Assembly: GCA_029289265.1 (NCBI GenBank)
Contig: JARFTX010000013.1
Span: forward strand, 1-64,000
From: Gammaproteobacteria bacterium
GTDB taxonomy: Bacteria; Pseudomonadota; Gammaproteobacteria; Burkholderiales; Rhodocyclaceae
Direction of reading: 5' to 3'
DNA length: 64,000 nucleotides
This document shows positions 1-8,462 of the stretch, one piece after another. Under the pieces are notes generated by a model. It was not told where the DNA came from and made no database searches. It saw only the letters and a list, made by a program, of their open reading frames with translations. Numbering within the stretch: position 1 is the stretch's first letter; each line of letters starts with the position of its first letter. Made by a program: the position numbers and the translations under genes.

Positions 1-518
1 CATTGGATGCGGCCGGCCCATTGCGGGAAGGCGCGATCAACGATGGTGCGCTCGGCGAGGCTCGCCCAGTCGGCGCCGGCCGGGATCGCGCAGCGCTTGA
101 CCAGCACCACGCGCTCGGCGCCGAGCCGCGCGGCGAGCCACAGCGCGAGGCTGTCGGAGGTCGTGTCCCAGTTCGTGAGTTCGTCGGAGCGCTCGCGCAG
201 GAGCTCCAGCGGCAGCCACAGCGCCGCCTCGCCCGAGCGCAGCACGGGCGGGATCCCGCCGCTGTCGGCGACGAGGCGCAGTCGCGGGCAGAGCCCATGA
301 AGGGCGTGGGCGAACTGGCACATGCCGAGGACAGCGATGTTGTGGGCGGCGACGTCGTCGAGTTGCCAGCGCGCCTGCGCCGCGCGGCCGGCTTCGGCGA
401 AGGCGCCACCGCCGGGCACGACGACCACGCGCCCGGCGCCCTCATCGGCGAGCATCGCGAGCCAGTCCGGCAGCAGCGGATCGTCGGCGAGCGAACCGCC
501 GAGCTTCACGACCCACAT
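1..518 (-). CDS. Amino-acid-kinase-family protein, MfnE-like (3' end outside window)
   Basis: The reading frame starts at ATG 518 and runs off the left edge without a stop, so about 172 residues are visible. It opens MWVVKLGGSLADDP, the Lys-Gly-Gly-Ser phosphate-binding start of the amino acid kinase fold, followed by the glycine-rich VVVVPGGGAF loop. In methanogens a kinase of this family, MfnE, phosphorylates the aminomethylfuran unit of methanofuran. The assignment here is inferred from the MfnF- and MfnD-like genes directly upstream on the same strand. Its start overlaps the end of the MfnF-like gene by 13 bases, so the two are probably translationally coupled. It could also be a generic small-molecule kinase, but the context makes the C1-carrier role likely. 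Confidence 0.75.
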   Translation of the reverse strand, partial: MWVVKLGGSLADDPLLPDWLAMLADEGAGRVVVVPGGGAFAEAGRAAQARWQLDDVAAHNIAVLGMCQFAHALHGLCPRLRLVADSGGIPPVLRSGEAALWLPLELLRERSDELTNWDTTSDSLALWLAARLGAERVVLVKRCAIPAGADWASLAERTIVDRAFPQWAGRIQ

Positions 519-1651
519 TGGAGTGCGTCCCGTTCCAGCAGCAGCGCGACCGCGCAGGCCGGCGCGCAGACCTGCGACCAAGACTCGCCGCCTGGCACGA
601 GGTCTGCAAAATCGATACAGCGATGCCCGATCCGCGCCGCGAGCGCATGCGCGACGAACGCTCCGCAGCCGGCGGCCACTAGCGGGGCCGATGACGACAG
701 TACCTCGCCCGCCGGAGCGCGCACTCCGACTGAAGATTTTAAGTCTCCTGCGCTTTCCGTACCCGCGCAGCTTCTTCGTGAGGCAACCGGATTGGTCTGG
801 GCGCTTTTCGTCCCCGCGCCTGCGAGCACCACGGCGAGGGCCGCCGCGATCCGCGCCTCGACCACGCCTGCCCAGTGGTCGGCGAGCGCACGCCAGTCCG
901 TCTCCGGCGCGTCGCGCGCATCCAGTCCCGTCATGCGCGCGAGCCGCTGCATCGTCCCCGCGGCGTCCTTCGCCGCCCCGTCGGCGCTCGGCGCCTGGTC
1001 ATGGACGGGGTCGAGCTCGCCGCGAAGGCGGTAGACGTCGGCGGTGGTCGCGAACCACTCGTTCATCACGCCGACCTCGCGGCCGCGAAACGGCACGCGC
1101 TCGCCGAGCGCGCACAGCGGCGTGCGCACCACGCCCAGATACACGAGCTCTCCGCTCGCGAGCCGGCCGTGGTCGTCATTGGCCTGGGGTACGGGGCGGC
1201 CGTCGCGTACCGGGATCAGGTCGGTCGTGGTGCTGCCGATGTCGACCAGCACCGCCGCATCCAGCCGCGTGGCCACCCATTGCGCGCTCGCGAGCCAGTT
1301 CGCCGAGGCGATCTCGCGCCAGCGCGCGGCGGCCTCGCCCGCGGCGCAGAAGCCGGACGCCCCGGCGTAGCAGCGCAGGCGCGGCCCGAGCGCCGCCGCG
1401 AGGCGTGCGACGATCGCGGCGACGCCGGCCTCGCGGTGTGGGAAAAGATCGACCATCTCGCCGCTCATCGTCACCGCATGGGCTGCGCCGTCGAGCGCCG
1501 GCCAGCGCCCCCGCGCGGCGGCGAGCGCGGCATCGAGCTGCCCGAGCCCCTGCCACAGTGCGCACGGCCACTGCGCGACCTCGACGACGCGCCCGGCCTC
1601 GAGCCGCGCCGCCTTGACGTGCGCGCCGCCGATGTCCCAGCCGACGATCAT
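506..1651 (-). CDS. Hydantoinase/oxoprolinase-like H4MPT-linked C1 pathway protein (MfnF-like)
   Basis: This 381-residue protein begins MIVGWDIGGAHVKAARLE, the phosphate-1 motif of the ASKHA/hydantoinase-A fold, with a second motif VLVDIGSTTTDLIPV near residue 130. The family is known as a conserved H4MPT-linked C1-transfer protein. Its methanogen member MfnF joins the furan and tyramine parts of methanofuran. The start is chosen at the ATG beginning the IGG motif; the upstream extension reads like non-coding sequence. The ATG overlaps the stop of a possible 30-codon ORF (1648-1740). Expected location is the cytoplasm, making the formyl carrier used by the Fhc complex encoded nearby. Confidence 0.82.
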   Translation of the reverse strand: MIVGWDIGGAHVKAARLEAGRVVEVAQWPCALWQGLGQLDAALAAARGRWPALDGAAHAVTMSGEMVDLFPHREAGVAAIVARLAAALGPRLRCYAGASGFCAAGEAAARWREIASANWLASAQWVATRLDAAVLVDIGSTTTDLIPVRDGRPVPQANDDHGRLASGELVYLGVVRTPLCALGERVPFRGREVGVMNEWFATTADVYRLRGELDPVHDQAPSADGAAKDAAGTMQRLARMTGLDARDAPETDWRALADHWAGVVEARIAAALAVVLAGAGTKSAQTNPVASRRSCAGTESAGDLKSSVGVRAPAGEVLSSSAPLVAAGCGAFVAHALAARIGHRCIDFADLVPGGESWSQVCAPACAVALLLERDALQCGS

Positions 1652-1740
1652 GGCTGCGGCCCCGCGACGAGTATGCCGGCGGCTGCGAGCTGCGCCTTCG
1701 TCAGCGCGCGCCAGCCGCGCGCTTGTCCACTCCAACTCAC
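1648..1740 (-). CDS. Possible 30-residue small protein, coupled at both ends
   Basis: A GTG at 1740 overlaps the stop of the MfnD-like gene (GTGA). The frame runs 30 codons and stops at 1648-1650, overlapping the ATG of the MfnF-like gene (ATGA). The peptide starts VSWSGQARGWRALTKAQL and has a short Ala/Leu-rich tail. I recognise no family. Junctions of GTGA and ATGA type are common between real coupled genes in this window, which is the main argument for translation. It could instead simply be a coupling bridge that carries ribosomes from one gene to the next, or chance. Confidence 0.4.
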   Translation of the reverse strand: MSWSGQARGWRALTKAQLAAAGILVAGPQP

Positions 1741-2726
1741 GGGCCTACCCCTGCTTGGGTGGCCAGGGCGTCGAGCACCGCGCCTGCGACGTTGCGCCCG
1801 AGCGCAGCCGACAGGCCCACATAGGCGAGCGTGAGGCGCGGGTTGATCTCGATCACGACCGGGCCGCGCACGGCGTTCCAGACGAAATCGACGCCGACGT
1901 AGCCGGCCAGGCCAGGCACCGCCACGGCGATGCGCTGTGCGAGCGCGGCCAGCGCCGCGCCGCGCGGCCCGACGGGCGGCTCGACCGCACCCGACACCGC
2001 CTCGAGCGCAACCGCTCCGGCCGCGTCGACCCGGATGTGCTGCCGATTGACGGCGAGCACTTCGGCCCGCCCATCCGCGACGATCAGCGACAGGCTCATC
2101 GCCTCGCCCTCGACCCAGGCCTCGAGCGCGACCGCCTCCCCCGCGGCGCGGCGCGCCTCGGCCGCCGCGCGCGCCGTGGCGTAGTCGGCGTAGCGGTGCG
2201 TCGCGCAGGCTCCGGCGCCATCGTCGGGCTTGACGACCCAAGCCAGTGCTGCCCGCTCCGCCTCCATCGTGACGGAAGGTGAGCTCGCCGGCACGTCGAT
2301 GCCTGCCGCGGTCAGTCGCGCACGCGTCGCGTTCTTGCTCGACGCGAGCCGGATCGCCTCGGCCGAGCAGCCGATCCAGCGCCCGGCCGGCACGGCCTCG
2401 CAAAGCGAGGCGAGCTCTCCGCCGGTTTCCGGGGCGATGATCCACGCCGCTTCATGCGCCCGGCTCATGCGCGCGACGAACTCGGCGACCGCCTCGCCTT
2501 GTGCGGGCGTCACGCCCTCGACGCCCGCGCCCCACGCGCCGCGCTCGCCCGCGCCGCGCGCGCAGGTCACAATGACGCCGGGCAGCGCGGCGAGATCCGC
2601 GGCGAGCGCGTCGCGCATCCCGCGGCCTTCGCGCAGCAGCTCGGCCGCGGCCTGTTCTTCGAGCCCCGGGGGCGCGCCGCTCGCGGTCAGCGATTCGAAC
2701 ACGAACACACGCTTGGGCAACGTCAT
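1737..2726 (-). CDS. ATP-grasp ligase, MfnD-like (tyramine/tyrosine-glutamate ligase type)
   Basis: This 329-residue ATP-grasp protein shows WVVKPDDGAGA near the middle (ATP-binding Lys and loop) and the C-terminal metal-binding stretch VIEINPRLTLAYVG. In methanogens MfnD adds glutamate to tyramine in methanofuran synthesis, and methylotrophs make a related carrier with a polyglutamyl chain. The function here is inferred from family plus the adjacent MfnF- and MfnE-like genes. The start at 2726 is preferred because it begins MTLPKRVFVFESLT and has AGG just upstream. Three earlier in-frame ATGs (up to 2753) are possible. The start codon lies in a CATG shared with the divergent HisA-like gene. 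Confidence 0.8.
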   Translation of the reverse strand: MTLPKRVFVFESLTASGAPPGLEEQAAAELLREGRGMRDALAADLAALPGVIVTCARGAGERGAWGAGVEGVTPAQGEAVAEFVARMSRAHEAAWIIAPETGGELASLCEAVPAGRWIGCSAEAIRLASSKNATRARLTAAGIDVPASSPSVTMEAERAALAWVVKPDDGAGACATHRYADYATARAAAEARRAAGEAVALEAWVEGEAMSLSLIVADGRAEVLAVNRQHIRVDAAGAVALEAVSGAVEPPVGPRGAALAALAQRIAVAVPGLAGYVGVDFVWNAVRGPVVIEINPRLTLAYVGLSAALGRNVAGAVLDALATQAGVGP

Positions 2727-3456
2727 GGACCTCATTCCCGTCATCGACCTCATGGGCGGCCAGGTGGTGCGCGCCGTCGCGGGGCGGCGCGCCGCCTACC
2801 GGCCGATCCGCTCGGCGCTGTGCGCCGATCCGGCGCCGCTCGCGGTCGCCGCACGGCTGCTCGACTATACCGCCGCCGCCACGCTCTATGTCGCCGACCT
2901 CGACGCGCTCACCGGTGGCCGGCCTCAGCTCGCGCAGCTCGCCGCGCTCGCCGCAGCGCTGCCGGAGGTGGACCTCTGGCTCGACGCGGGCTTCACCGAC
3001 CGGGCTGCGTTCGAGACGGTGCGTCGCGAACTGGGCGCCGCTGAGCGGATCACGCCGGTCTTTGCCAGCGAGTCGCTCGCCAGCGCGGAAGCGGCTCGAG
3101 AGGCGCTGGCCGATCGCGAACACGCGGTACTGTCGCTCGACCGCCTGGGTGAACCCGCCGGCGCTGCCGCACCCGCCGACCGCGCCGCCTGCTGGGCGAC
3201 GCCGTTGCTGTGGCCACGCCGCGTCATCGTGATGACGCTCGAGCGCGTCGGCGCCTTCGCCGGCCCCGACCTTGCGACGCTTTCCGCCCTCGCCGCGCGG
3301 GCGCCCGACTGCCGCTTCTACGGCGCCGGCGGGATCCGCGACGCGGCCGATCTCGCCGCCGCCGAGCACACGGGCGCTGCCGGCTGGCTGGTCGCCTCGG
3401 CGCTGCACGACCGCCGCCTCCCGCCGGCCCCGAAACGGCCTCCCTTCAGCGCCTGA
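2725..3456 (+). CDS. HisA/HisF-like TIM-barrel protein of the C1-carrier cluster
   Basis: This 243-residue protein starts MDLIPVIDLMGGQVVRAVAG, the typical HisA beginning in which the Asp acts in ribose-isomerising enzymes. It continues with YVADLDALTGG and ends with the phosphate-binding FYGAGGIRDAADL. It is a HisA relative of the kind found only in organisms with H4MPT or methanofuran pathways, not the histidine enzyme: no other his genes are nearby. Its substrate is unproven, and a role in making the furan or pterin part is an inference. The ATG overlaps by two bases the start codon of the divergent MfnD-like gene, and there is no clear ribosome site. Confidence 0.75.
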   Translation: MDLIPVIDLMGGQVVRAVAGRRAAYRPIRSALCADPAPLAVAARLLDYTAAATLYVADLDALTGGRPQLAQLAALAAALPEVDLWLDAGFTDRAAFETVRRELGAAERITPVFASESLASAEAAREALADREHAVLSLDRLGEPAGAAAPADRAACWATPLLWPRRVIVMTLERVGAFAGPDLATLSALAARAPDCRFYGAGGIRDAADLAAAEHTGAAGWLVASALHDRRLPPAPKRPPFSA

Positions 3457-3721
3457 AACAATATCCGTGCCCAGCCAAGCGGCCGCGATTGCACCACACT
3501 GCACGCCGCCGTTACCCGAGGCGTCCCAATCTGTGACAGGTCGCCCGCGACGCAGGGCCCTGACTGCCCACGAATTGCGCACCCAGCCAATGCGGCCGAG
3601 CGTCGCGCGCTGGGCTCGAATCAAAGACGGAAGTTCTACAATCACTGCAAAGCGGCAGATCGCCCGACTTGGCCTATCCTGCGCCTTGTCACCCGGCACA
3701 CGACTTGCTGTTGAGCCGCCT

Positions 3722-4990
3722 ATGACGGCATCCCCGACCCCGACGGACGCTCCCCCCCTGCCCTGGACCTGCCCGTTCTGCGCGCTGCTGTGCGACGGCG
3801 TCGCGCTCGCGCGTGGCGAGACGCTCGAACTGCGCGGCAGCGACTGTCCGAAAGCCAGGCAGGCGCTCGCCCAGCAGCCGGCGGACACGGCTGCGGCGAC
3901 GCCCACGATCGACGGCCGGGCGGCGAGCCTCGACGAGGCGCTCGACGCCGCGGCGCGGCTCCTCGCCGGCGCGACGCTGCCGCTCTTCGCGGGACTGGCG
4001 ACCGACGTCGCCGGCATTCGGTCGCTCTACGCCCTGGCGAGCGCGCGCGACGCGATCCTCGACCACCTGCTGGGCGACGCGATCATGGCGAGCGTGCGCC
4101 CGCTGCAGGACCGCGGCGTCTATTACACGACGCTCGCCGAGGTGCGCACCCGCGCCGATCTGATCGTGTGCTTCGGGACCCGCCCCGCCGAGCGCTATCC
4201 CGAGTTCTTCCGCCGCATTGCGCCGGGCGAGCCGCGCCGGCGCGAGATCGTCTTCGTCGGCACCGATACCGACCCCGCCGCGGCCGGGCCGGACACCGAA
4301 CTCGAAGCCGTGCCGTTCGCCGGCGATGCCTTCGACACGCTCGCGCTGCTCAACGCGCTCGCCGCCGACCGGGCGCTCGCCGCGCCGCCACCGGGCCCGC
4401 TCGCCGGCCTCGCGGCGCGGCTGCAGGCCGCGCGCTACGCGGTGATCGTCTGGGAGCCGGGCGCGAGCGGAGCCCAGGGCGCGCTCGTCGGCGAGGCGAT
4501 CAACCGGCTGGTCGGCACGCTCAACGCCCGCACCCGCGCGGCGAGCCTCGCACTCGGCGGCAGCCAGGGCGGCTACACCGCCAACCAGGTCGTGACCTGG
4601 CTCTCCGGCCTGCCGCTGCGCACCGGCCTCTTCCGCGACGGGCTGCGGCACGATCCGTGGGCGCTCGCGACCGCGCGCGTGCTCGCCGGCCGCAACGCCG
4701 ACCTGCTGCTGTGGGTGTCGAGCTTCGACCCGTCGGCCACACCCCCCGCGGCGGACCTGCCGACCATCATCCTGGGCCACGCCGCGATGCCCCCGGTGGC
4801 CGGCGCACCGCAGGTCTTCATCCCCGTCGCGACCCCCGGCATCGGCGCCGCCGGCCACCTCTTCCGCCTCGACGGCGGCGTGGTGGTGCCGCTCGTGCAG
4901 GCGCGCGACGACGGCCTGCCTACGGTGGCTGCGATCGCCGGCGCCATCGCCCAGCGCCTCGCCGCCCCAGCCTCGGGAGCCGGATCATGA
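3722..4990 (+). CDS. fhcB: Formyltransferase/hydrolase complex subunit B (formylmethanofuran dehydrogenase B-like)
   Basis: The 422-residue product is homologous to the molybdopterin-type subunit B of archaeal formylmethanofuran dehydrogenase. It keeps the N-terminal cysteine cluster WTCPFCALLCDG near residues 17-28, then the long dehydrogenase-like domain. In methylotrophs the Fhc complex runs without redox chemistry: it takes formyl-H4MPT, moves the formyl group to methanofuran and hydrolyses it to formate. FhcB is thought to be structural there. It is first of four tightly packed genes (fhcBADC), and its stop overlaps the fhcA start as ATGA. A 265-base gap precedes it and must hold the promoter; TACAAT at 3637-3642 is the only -10-like word I see. 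Confidence 0.9.
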   Translation: MTASPTPTDAPPLPWTCPFCALLCDGVALARGETLELRGSDCPKARQALAQQPADTAAATPTIDGRAASLDEALDAAARLLAGATLPLFAGLATDVAGIRSLYALASARDAILDHLLGDAIMASVRPLQDRGVYYTTLAEVRTRADLIVCFGTRPAERYPEFFRRIAPGEPRRREIVFVGTDTDPAAAGPDTELEAVPFAGDAFDTLALLNALAADRALAAPPPGPLAGLAARLQAARYAVIVWEPGASGAQGALVGEAINRLVGTLNARTRAASLALGGSQGGYTANQVVTWLSGLPLRTGLFRDGLRHDPWALATARVLAGRNADLLLWVSSFDPSATPPAADLPTIILGHAAMPPVAGAPQVFIPVATPGIGAAGHLFRLDGGVVVPLVQARDDGLPTVAAIAGAIAQRLAAPASGAGS

Positions 4991-6666
4991 GCACCCTGCG
5001 CCTGCGCGGCGGCCGCCTCTACGACCCGGCCCACGGCATCGACGGCGAGGTCTGCGATCTAGGCGTGCGCGACGGCCGTATCGTCGCGCTGCACGAGAAC
5101 GAGCCGGTCGATCGCGAGCACGACGTCTCGGGCATGATCGTGATGGCGGGCGGCATCGATCTGCACTCGCACATCGGCGGCGGCAAGGTGAACCTCGCCC
5201 GCCTGCTGCTGCCCGAGGACCACCGCCCCGCGCCGCGCACCGACAACCCTCTGGAACTGGCCTCCTGCGGCGCCTGCACGCCGGGGACGCTCGCGACCGG
5301 CTACCGCTATGCCGAGATGGGCTACACGGCCGCGTTCGAGCCGGCGATGGCGCTCTCCAATGCGCGCCACGCCCACATGGAGATGGGCGACACCCCCATC
5401 CTCGACCACGGCGCCTATGTCATGCTCGGCAACGACGAGCTGCTGCTCGAGATGCTCGCGGAGGGGGGCGACCCGGCGCTGGTGCGCGACTACGTCGGCT
5501 GGGCGATCAACGCCGCGCGCGCGATGGGCGTCAAGGTCGTCAACCCCGGCGGCATCTCGGCGTTCAAGTTCAACCAGCGCAAGCTCGACGTCGACGAGCC
5601 CCACGTGCAACACCGCGTCACGCCGCGCCAGGTGGTGCATGCGCTGGCGCGCGCGCTCACCGAGCTCGCCGTGCCGCACCCGCTGCACATCCACGCGAGC
5701 AACCTGGGGGTGGCCGGCAACATCGCCTCGACGCTGGCGACCATCGATGCGCTCGAAGGGCTGCGCGGCCACCTCACCCACGTCCAGTTCCACAGCTACG
5801 GGACCGAGGGACCGCACAAGTTCTCGTCGGCGGCGCTCGCGCTCGTGGAGGCCGTCAACGCCCACCCCAACGTCAGCATCGACGTCGGCCAGATCATCTT
5901 CGGCCAGACCGTCACCGCCTCGGGCGACACGATGACGCAGATCCGCAACGCCGCGCTCGGCAGTCCGCGCAAGTGGGTCGGCGCCGACATCGAGTGCGAC
6001 GCCGGCTGCGGGCTGGTGCCGTTCCGCTACCGCGATCAGAGCTACGTGAACGCTTTGCAGTGGGTGATCGGGCTGGAGATCTTCCTGCTCGCGAACGACC
6101 CGTGGCGCGTCGTGCTGACCACCGACCACCCCAACGGCGGCCCGTTCACGAGCTACCCGCACCTGATCCGGCTGCTGATGGACAAGAGCTTCCGCGACGA
6201 GCAGTTGGCGAGGCTTCATCCCGAAGTCGCCGCGCACGCCGCACTGCGTGAAATCCGGCGCGAGCTCACGCTCTACGAGATCGCGATCATGACGCGCGCC
6301 GCGCCGGCGCGGCTCCTCGGCCTCGCCGACCGCGGGCATCTCGGCGTCGGGGCCGCCGCCGACATCGCGGTCTATCGCGAGGACGCCGACCGCGAGTATA
6401 TGTTCCGCACGCCCGAGTACGTCTTCAAGGACGGCGAACTGGTCGCCCGCCAGGGGCGCATCGTCGCAACGCCAGTGGGCGGCACGCACTTCGTCGAGCC
6501 CGGCTTCGACGGCGCAATCGAGCAGCGCATCGCGCGCTACGCCGAGCACCACCACGCGCTCGACTTCCGCAACGCGGCGATCGGCCGCGACGAGCTGTGC
6601 ACCTGCGCGAACGGCGGGCAACTGCTCGTCACGCCGTGCGCGGTGCACGGCACGAACGGGACGTGA
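4987..6666 (+). CDS. fhcA: Formyltransferase/hydrolase complex subunit A (amidohydrolase)
   Basis: This 559-residue member of the amidohydrolase superfamily carries the metal-binding DLHSHIGGGKVN near residues 57-68, an HIHASNLG His pair near 235, and TTDHPNGG further on with a catalytic-type Asp. In the Fhc complex this subunit hydrolyses formyl-methanofuran to formate and the free carrier at a two-metal site. Length and order match known fhcA genes. It overlaps fhcB by four bases, and fhcD starts two bases after its stop, so one transcript is expected. Confidence 0.94.
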   Translation: MSTLRLRGGRLYDPAHGIDGEVCDLGVRDGRIVALHENEPVDREHDVSGMIVMAGGIDLHSHIGGGKVNLARLLLPEDHRPAPRTDNPLELASCGACTPGTLATGYRYAEMGYTAAFEPAMALSNARHAHMEMGDTPILDHGAYVMLGNDELLLEMLAEGGDPALVRDYVGWAINAARAMGVKVVNPGGISAFKFNQRKLDVDEPHVQHRVTPRQVVHALARALTELAVPHPLHIHASNLGVAGNIASTLATIDALEGLRGHLTHVQFHSYGTEGPHKFSSAALALVEAVNAHPNVSIDVGQIIFGQTVTASGDTMTQIRNAALGSPRKWVGADIECDAGCGLVPFRYRDQSYVNALQWVIGLEIFLLANDPWRVVLTTDHPNGGPFTSYPHLIRLLMDKSFRDEQLARLHPEVAAHAALREIRRELTLYEIAIMTRAAPARLLGLADRGHLGVGAAADIAVYREDADREYMFRTPEYVFKDGELVARQGRIVATPVGGTHFVEPGFDGAIEQRIARYAEHHHALDFRNAAIGRDELCTCANGGQLLVTPCAVHGTNGT

Positions 6667-6668
6667 CG

Positions 6669-7583
6669 ATGGAGATCAACGGCATCGCGATCGACGACAC
6701 CTTCGCCGAGGCCTTCCCGATGAAGGCGACGCGGCTCGTCGTCACCGCCCACAACGAGACCTGGGCGATGCACGCCGCGGTCGCCGCGACCGGCTTCGCG
6801 ACCTCGGTGATCGCCTGTGGCTGCGAGGCCGGCATCGAGCGGCACCTCGACGCCGCCGAGACGCCGGACGGGCGGCCCGGCGTCGCGCTCCTGATGTTCT
6901 CGATGTCGGGCAAGGAGCTCGCCAAGCAGGTCGAACGCCGCGTCGGCCAGTGCGTGCTGACCTGCCCGACCACCGCCGTGTACGCCGGGCTCGCGGACGG
7001 CGAGCCGATCGCGCTCGGGCGCAACCTGCGCTTCTTCGGCGACGGCTGGCAGATCTCCAAGATGATCGGCGGCGTGCGCTACTGGCGGGTGCCGGTGATG
7101 GACGGCGAGTTCGTCGCGCAGGAGACGACGCCCGTCGTCAAGGCCGTGGGCGGCGGCAACCTGCTGATCCTCGCCCGCGACACCGACGCCGCGCTCGCCG
7201 CCGCCGAGGCCGCGGTCGCCACGATGCGCGCCGTGCCGGGCGTGATCCTGCCGTTTCCGGGCGGCGTGGTGCGCTCCGGCTCCAAGGTTGGTAGCCGCTA
7301 CAAGGCGCTGCCCGCCTCGACCAACGAGGCGTTCTGCCCAGCGCTCACCGGGCTTGCCGCGAAGACCAGCCTCACGCCCGAGGTGCGCTGCGTGATGGAG
7401 ATCGTCATCGACGGCCTGACCGAGGCCGACGTCACCACCGCGACCCGCGCCGGCATGCAGGCCATCCTCGAGCGCGGCGCGGCGGCCGGCGTGGTGCGCC
7501 TGTCGGCCGGCAACTACGGCGGCAAGCTCGGGCCGTTCCACTTCCACCTGCGCAGGATCATCGCCCCGGAGGCCGCATCGTGA
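6669..7583 (+). CDS. fhcD: Formylmethanofuran:H4MPT formyltransferase (Fhc subunit D)
   Basis: The 304-residue protein is the formyltransferase Ftr/FhcD. It starts MEINGIAIDDTFAEAFPMKA and has the conserved CPTTAVYAGL and GGGNLLILAR stretches and a C-terminal LSAGNYGGKLGPFHFHLR. It moves the formyl group between H4MPT and methanofuran (analogue) in the cytoplasm. The start at 6669 is chosen because it gives the family N-terminus. The fhcC gene begins at the overlapping GTGA, so expression of the two is coupled. Confidence 0.95.
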   Translation: MEINGIAIDDTFAEAFPMKATRLVVTAHNETWAMHAAVAATGFATSVIACGCEAGIERHLDAAETPDGRPGVALLMFSMSGKELAKQVERRVGQCVLTCPTTAVYAGLADGEPIALGRNLRFFGDGWQISKMIGGVRYWRVPVMDGEFVAQETTPVVKAVGGGNLLILARDTDAALAAAEAAVATMRAVPGVILPFPGGVVRSGSKVGSRYKALPASTNEAFCPALTGLAAKTSLTPEVRCVMEIVIDGLTEADVTTATRAGMQAILERGAAAGVVRLSAGNYGGKLGPFHFHLRRIIAPEAAS

Positions 7584-8407
7584 GCGCGCCCGCCGCCGTC
7601 TTCGAGCTGCGCCTGCGCGCACTGCCGCGCTTTCGCGTCGATCTCGCGGGCGTGACGCCGCTCGCGCTCGGCGCGCTGGGCGAGGCCGAGGCCGGGCGCG
7701 TCGCGATCCGCCACGGCAACGAGGCGCTCGCGCTCGGCGAGCTGTTCGAGATCCGGCGCCGCCCGGCGAACGCCCCGGCGCTGCACTTCGAGGGCGACCT
7801 GTCGCGCTTCGACCGCCTCGCCTGGGAGATGGAGGACGGCGAGATCCGCGTCGACGGCCCGGTCGGCCACTACGCAGCGGCGCGCCTGCGCGGCGGGCTG
7901 GTCGCCGTTGCCGGGGACGCCGGAGGCTTCGCCGCCTGCGAGATGGCGGGCGGCGAGCTCGCCGTCGCCGGCAGCGTCGGCGACTTCGCCGCGGCGGCGC
8001 TGCCGGGCAGCATGGACGGCATGCGCGGCGGCACGCTCGTCGTGCGCGGCGACGCCGGCGCACGCTTTGCCGACCGCATGCGCCGCGGCACCGCGTTCGT
8101 CTTCGGCAACGCCGGCGACTTTTTTGCCTCGCGCCTGGTCGCCGGCACGATCGCGCTGGGCGGACGCTGCGGCGCCCATCCGGGCTGGGCCATGCGACGC
8201 GGCACGCTGGTCTTCGCCGGCGAGACCCCCGCCGTGCCCGCTACCTTCGTCGAGACCGGCCACGATCTCCGCGTCATCTGGACGCTCCTCGCACGCGACC
8301 TGGCCCGCGCCGGCGGCCCCTTCACGGCGCTTCCGGACCGCCGCGTGCGGCGCTTCGCCGGCGACATCGCCGTCGACGGCAAGGGGGAGTGGCTCTTGCC
8401 CGAATAG
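7580..8407 (+). CDS. fhcC: Formyltransferase/hydrolase complex subunit C
   Basis: The 275-residue product belongs to the GXGXG beta-helix family of formylmethanofuran dehydrogenase subunit C. Repeating turns rich in Gly-Xaa-Gly-like steps run through residues 85-215 (for example GGLVAVAGDAGG, GGELAVAGSVGD, GGTLVVRGDAGA). The family role is to scaffold and shield the formyl-carrier cavity between FhcA and FhcD. It starts at GTG 7580, overlapping the fhcD stop. It completes the fhcBADC set, so the formate-releasing step from H4MPT-bound C1 is fully encoded here. Confidence 0.93.
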   Translation: MSAPAAVFELRLRALPRFRVDLAGVTPLALGALGEAEAGRVAIRHGNEALALGELFEIRRRPANAPALHFEGDLSRFDRLAWEMEDGEIRVDGPVGHYAAARLRGGLVAVAGDAGGFAACEMAGGELAVAGSVGDFAAAALPGSMDGMRGGTLVVRGDAGARFADRMRRGTAFVFGNAGDFFASRLVAGTIALGGRCGAHPGWAMRRGTLVFAGETPAVPATFVETGHDLRVIWTLLARDLARAGGPFTALPDRRVRRFAGDIAVDGKGEWLLPE

Positions 8408-8462
8408 GGGTAAAGTGCCGGTCCTACCGGCTCACCTTCCATTACCCGTGTCCGATTCGTCG

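Noticed and set aside
3-1034. Long plus-strand frame at the left edge
   Set aside because: Opposite the MfnE- and MfnF-like genes, whose minus-strand proteins show kinase and ASKHA motifs; the plus-strand text is compositional.
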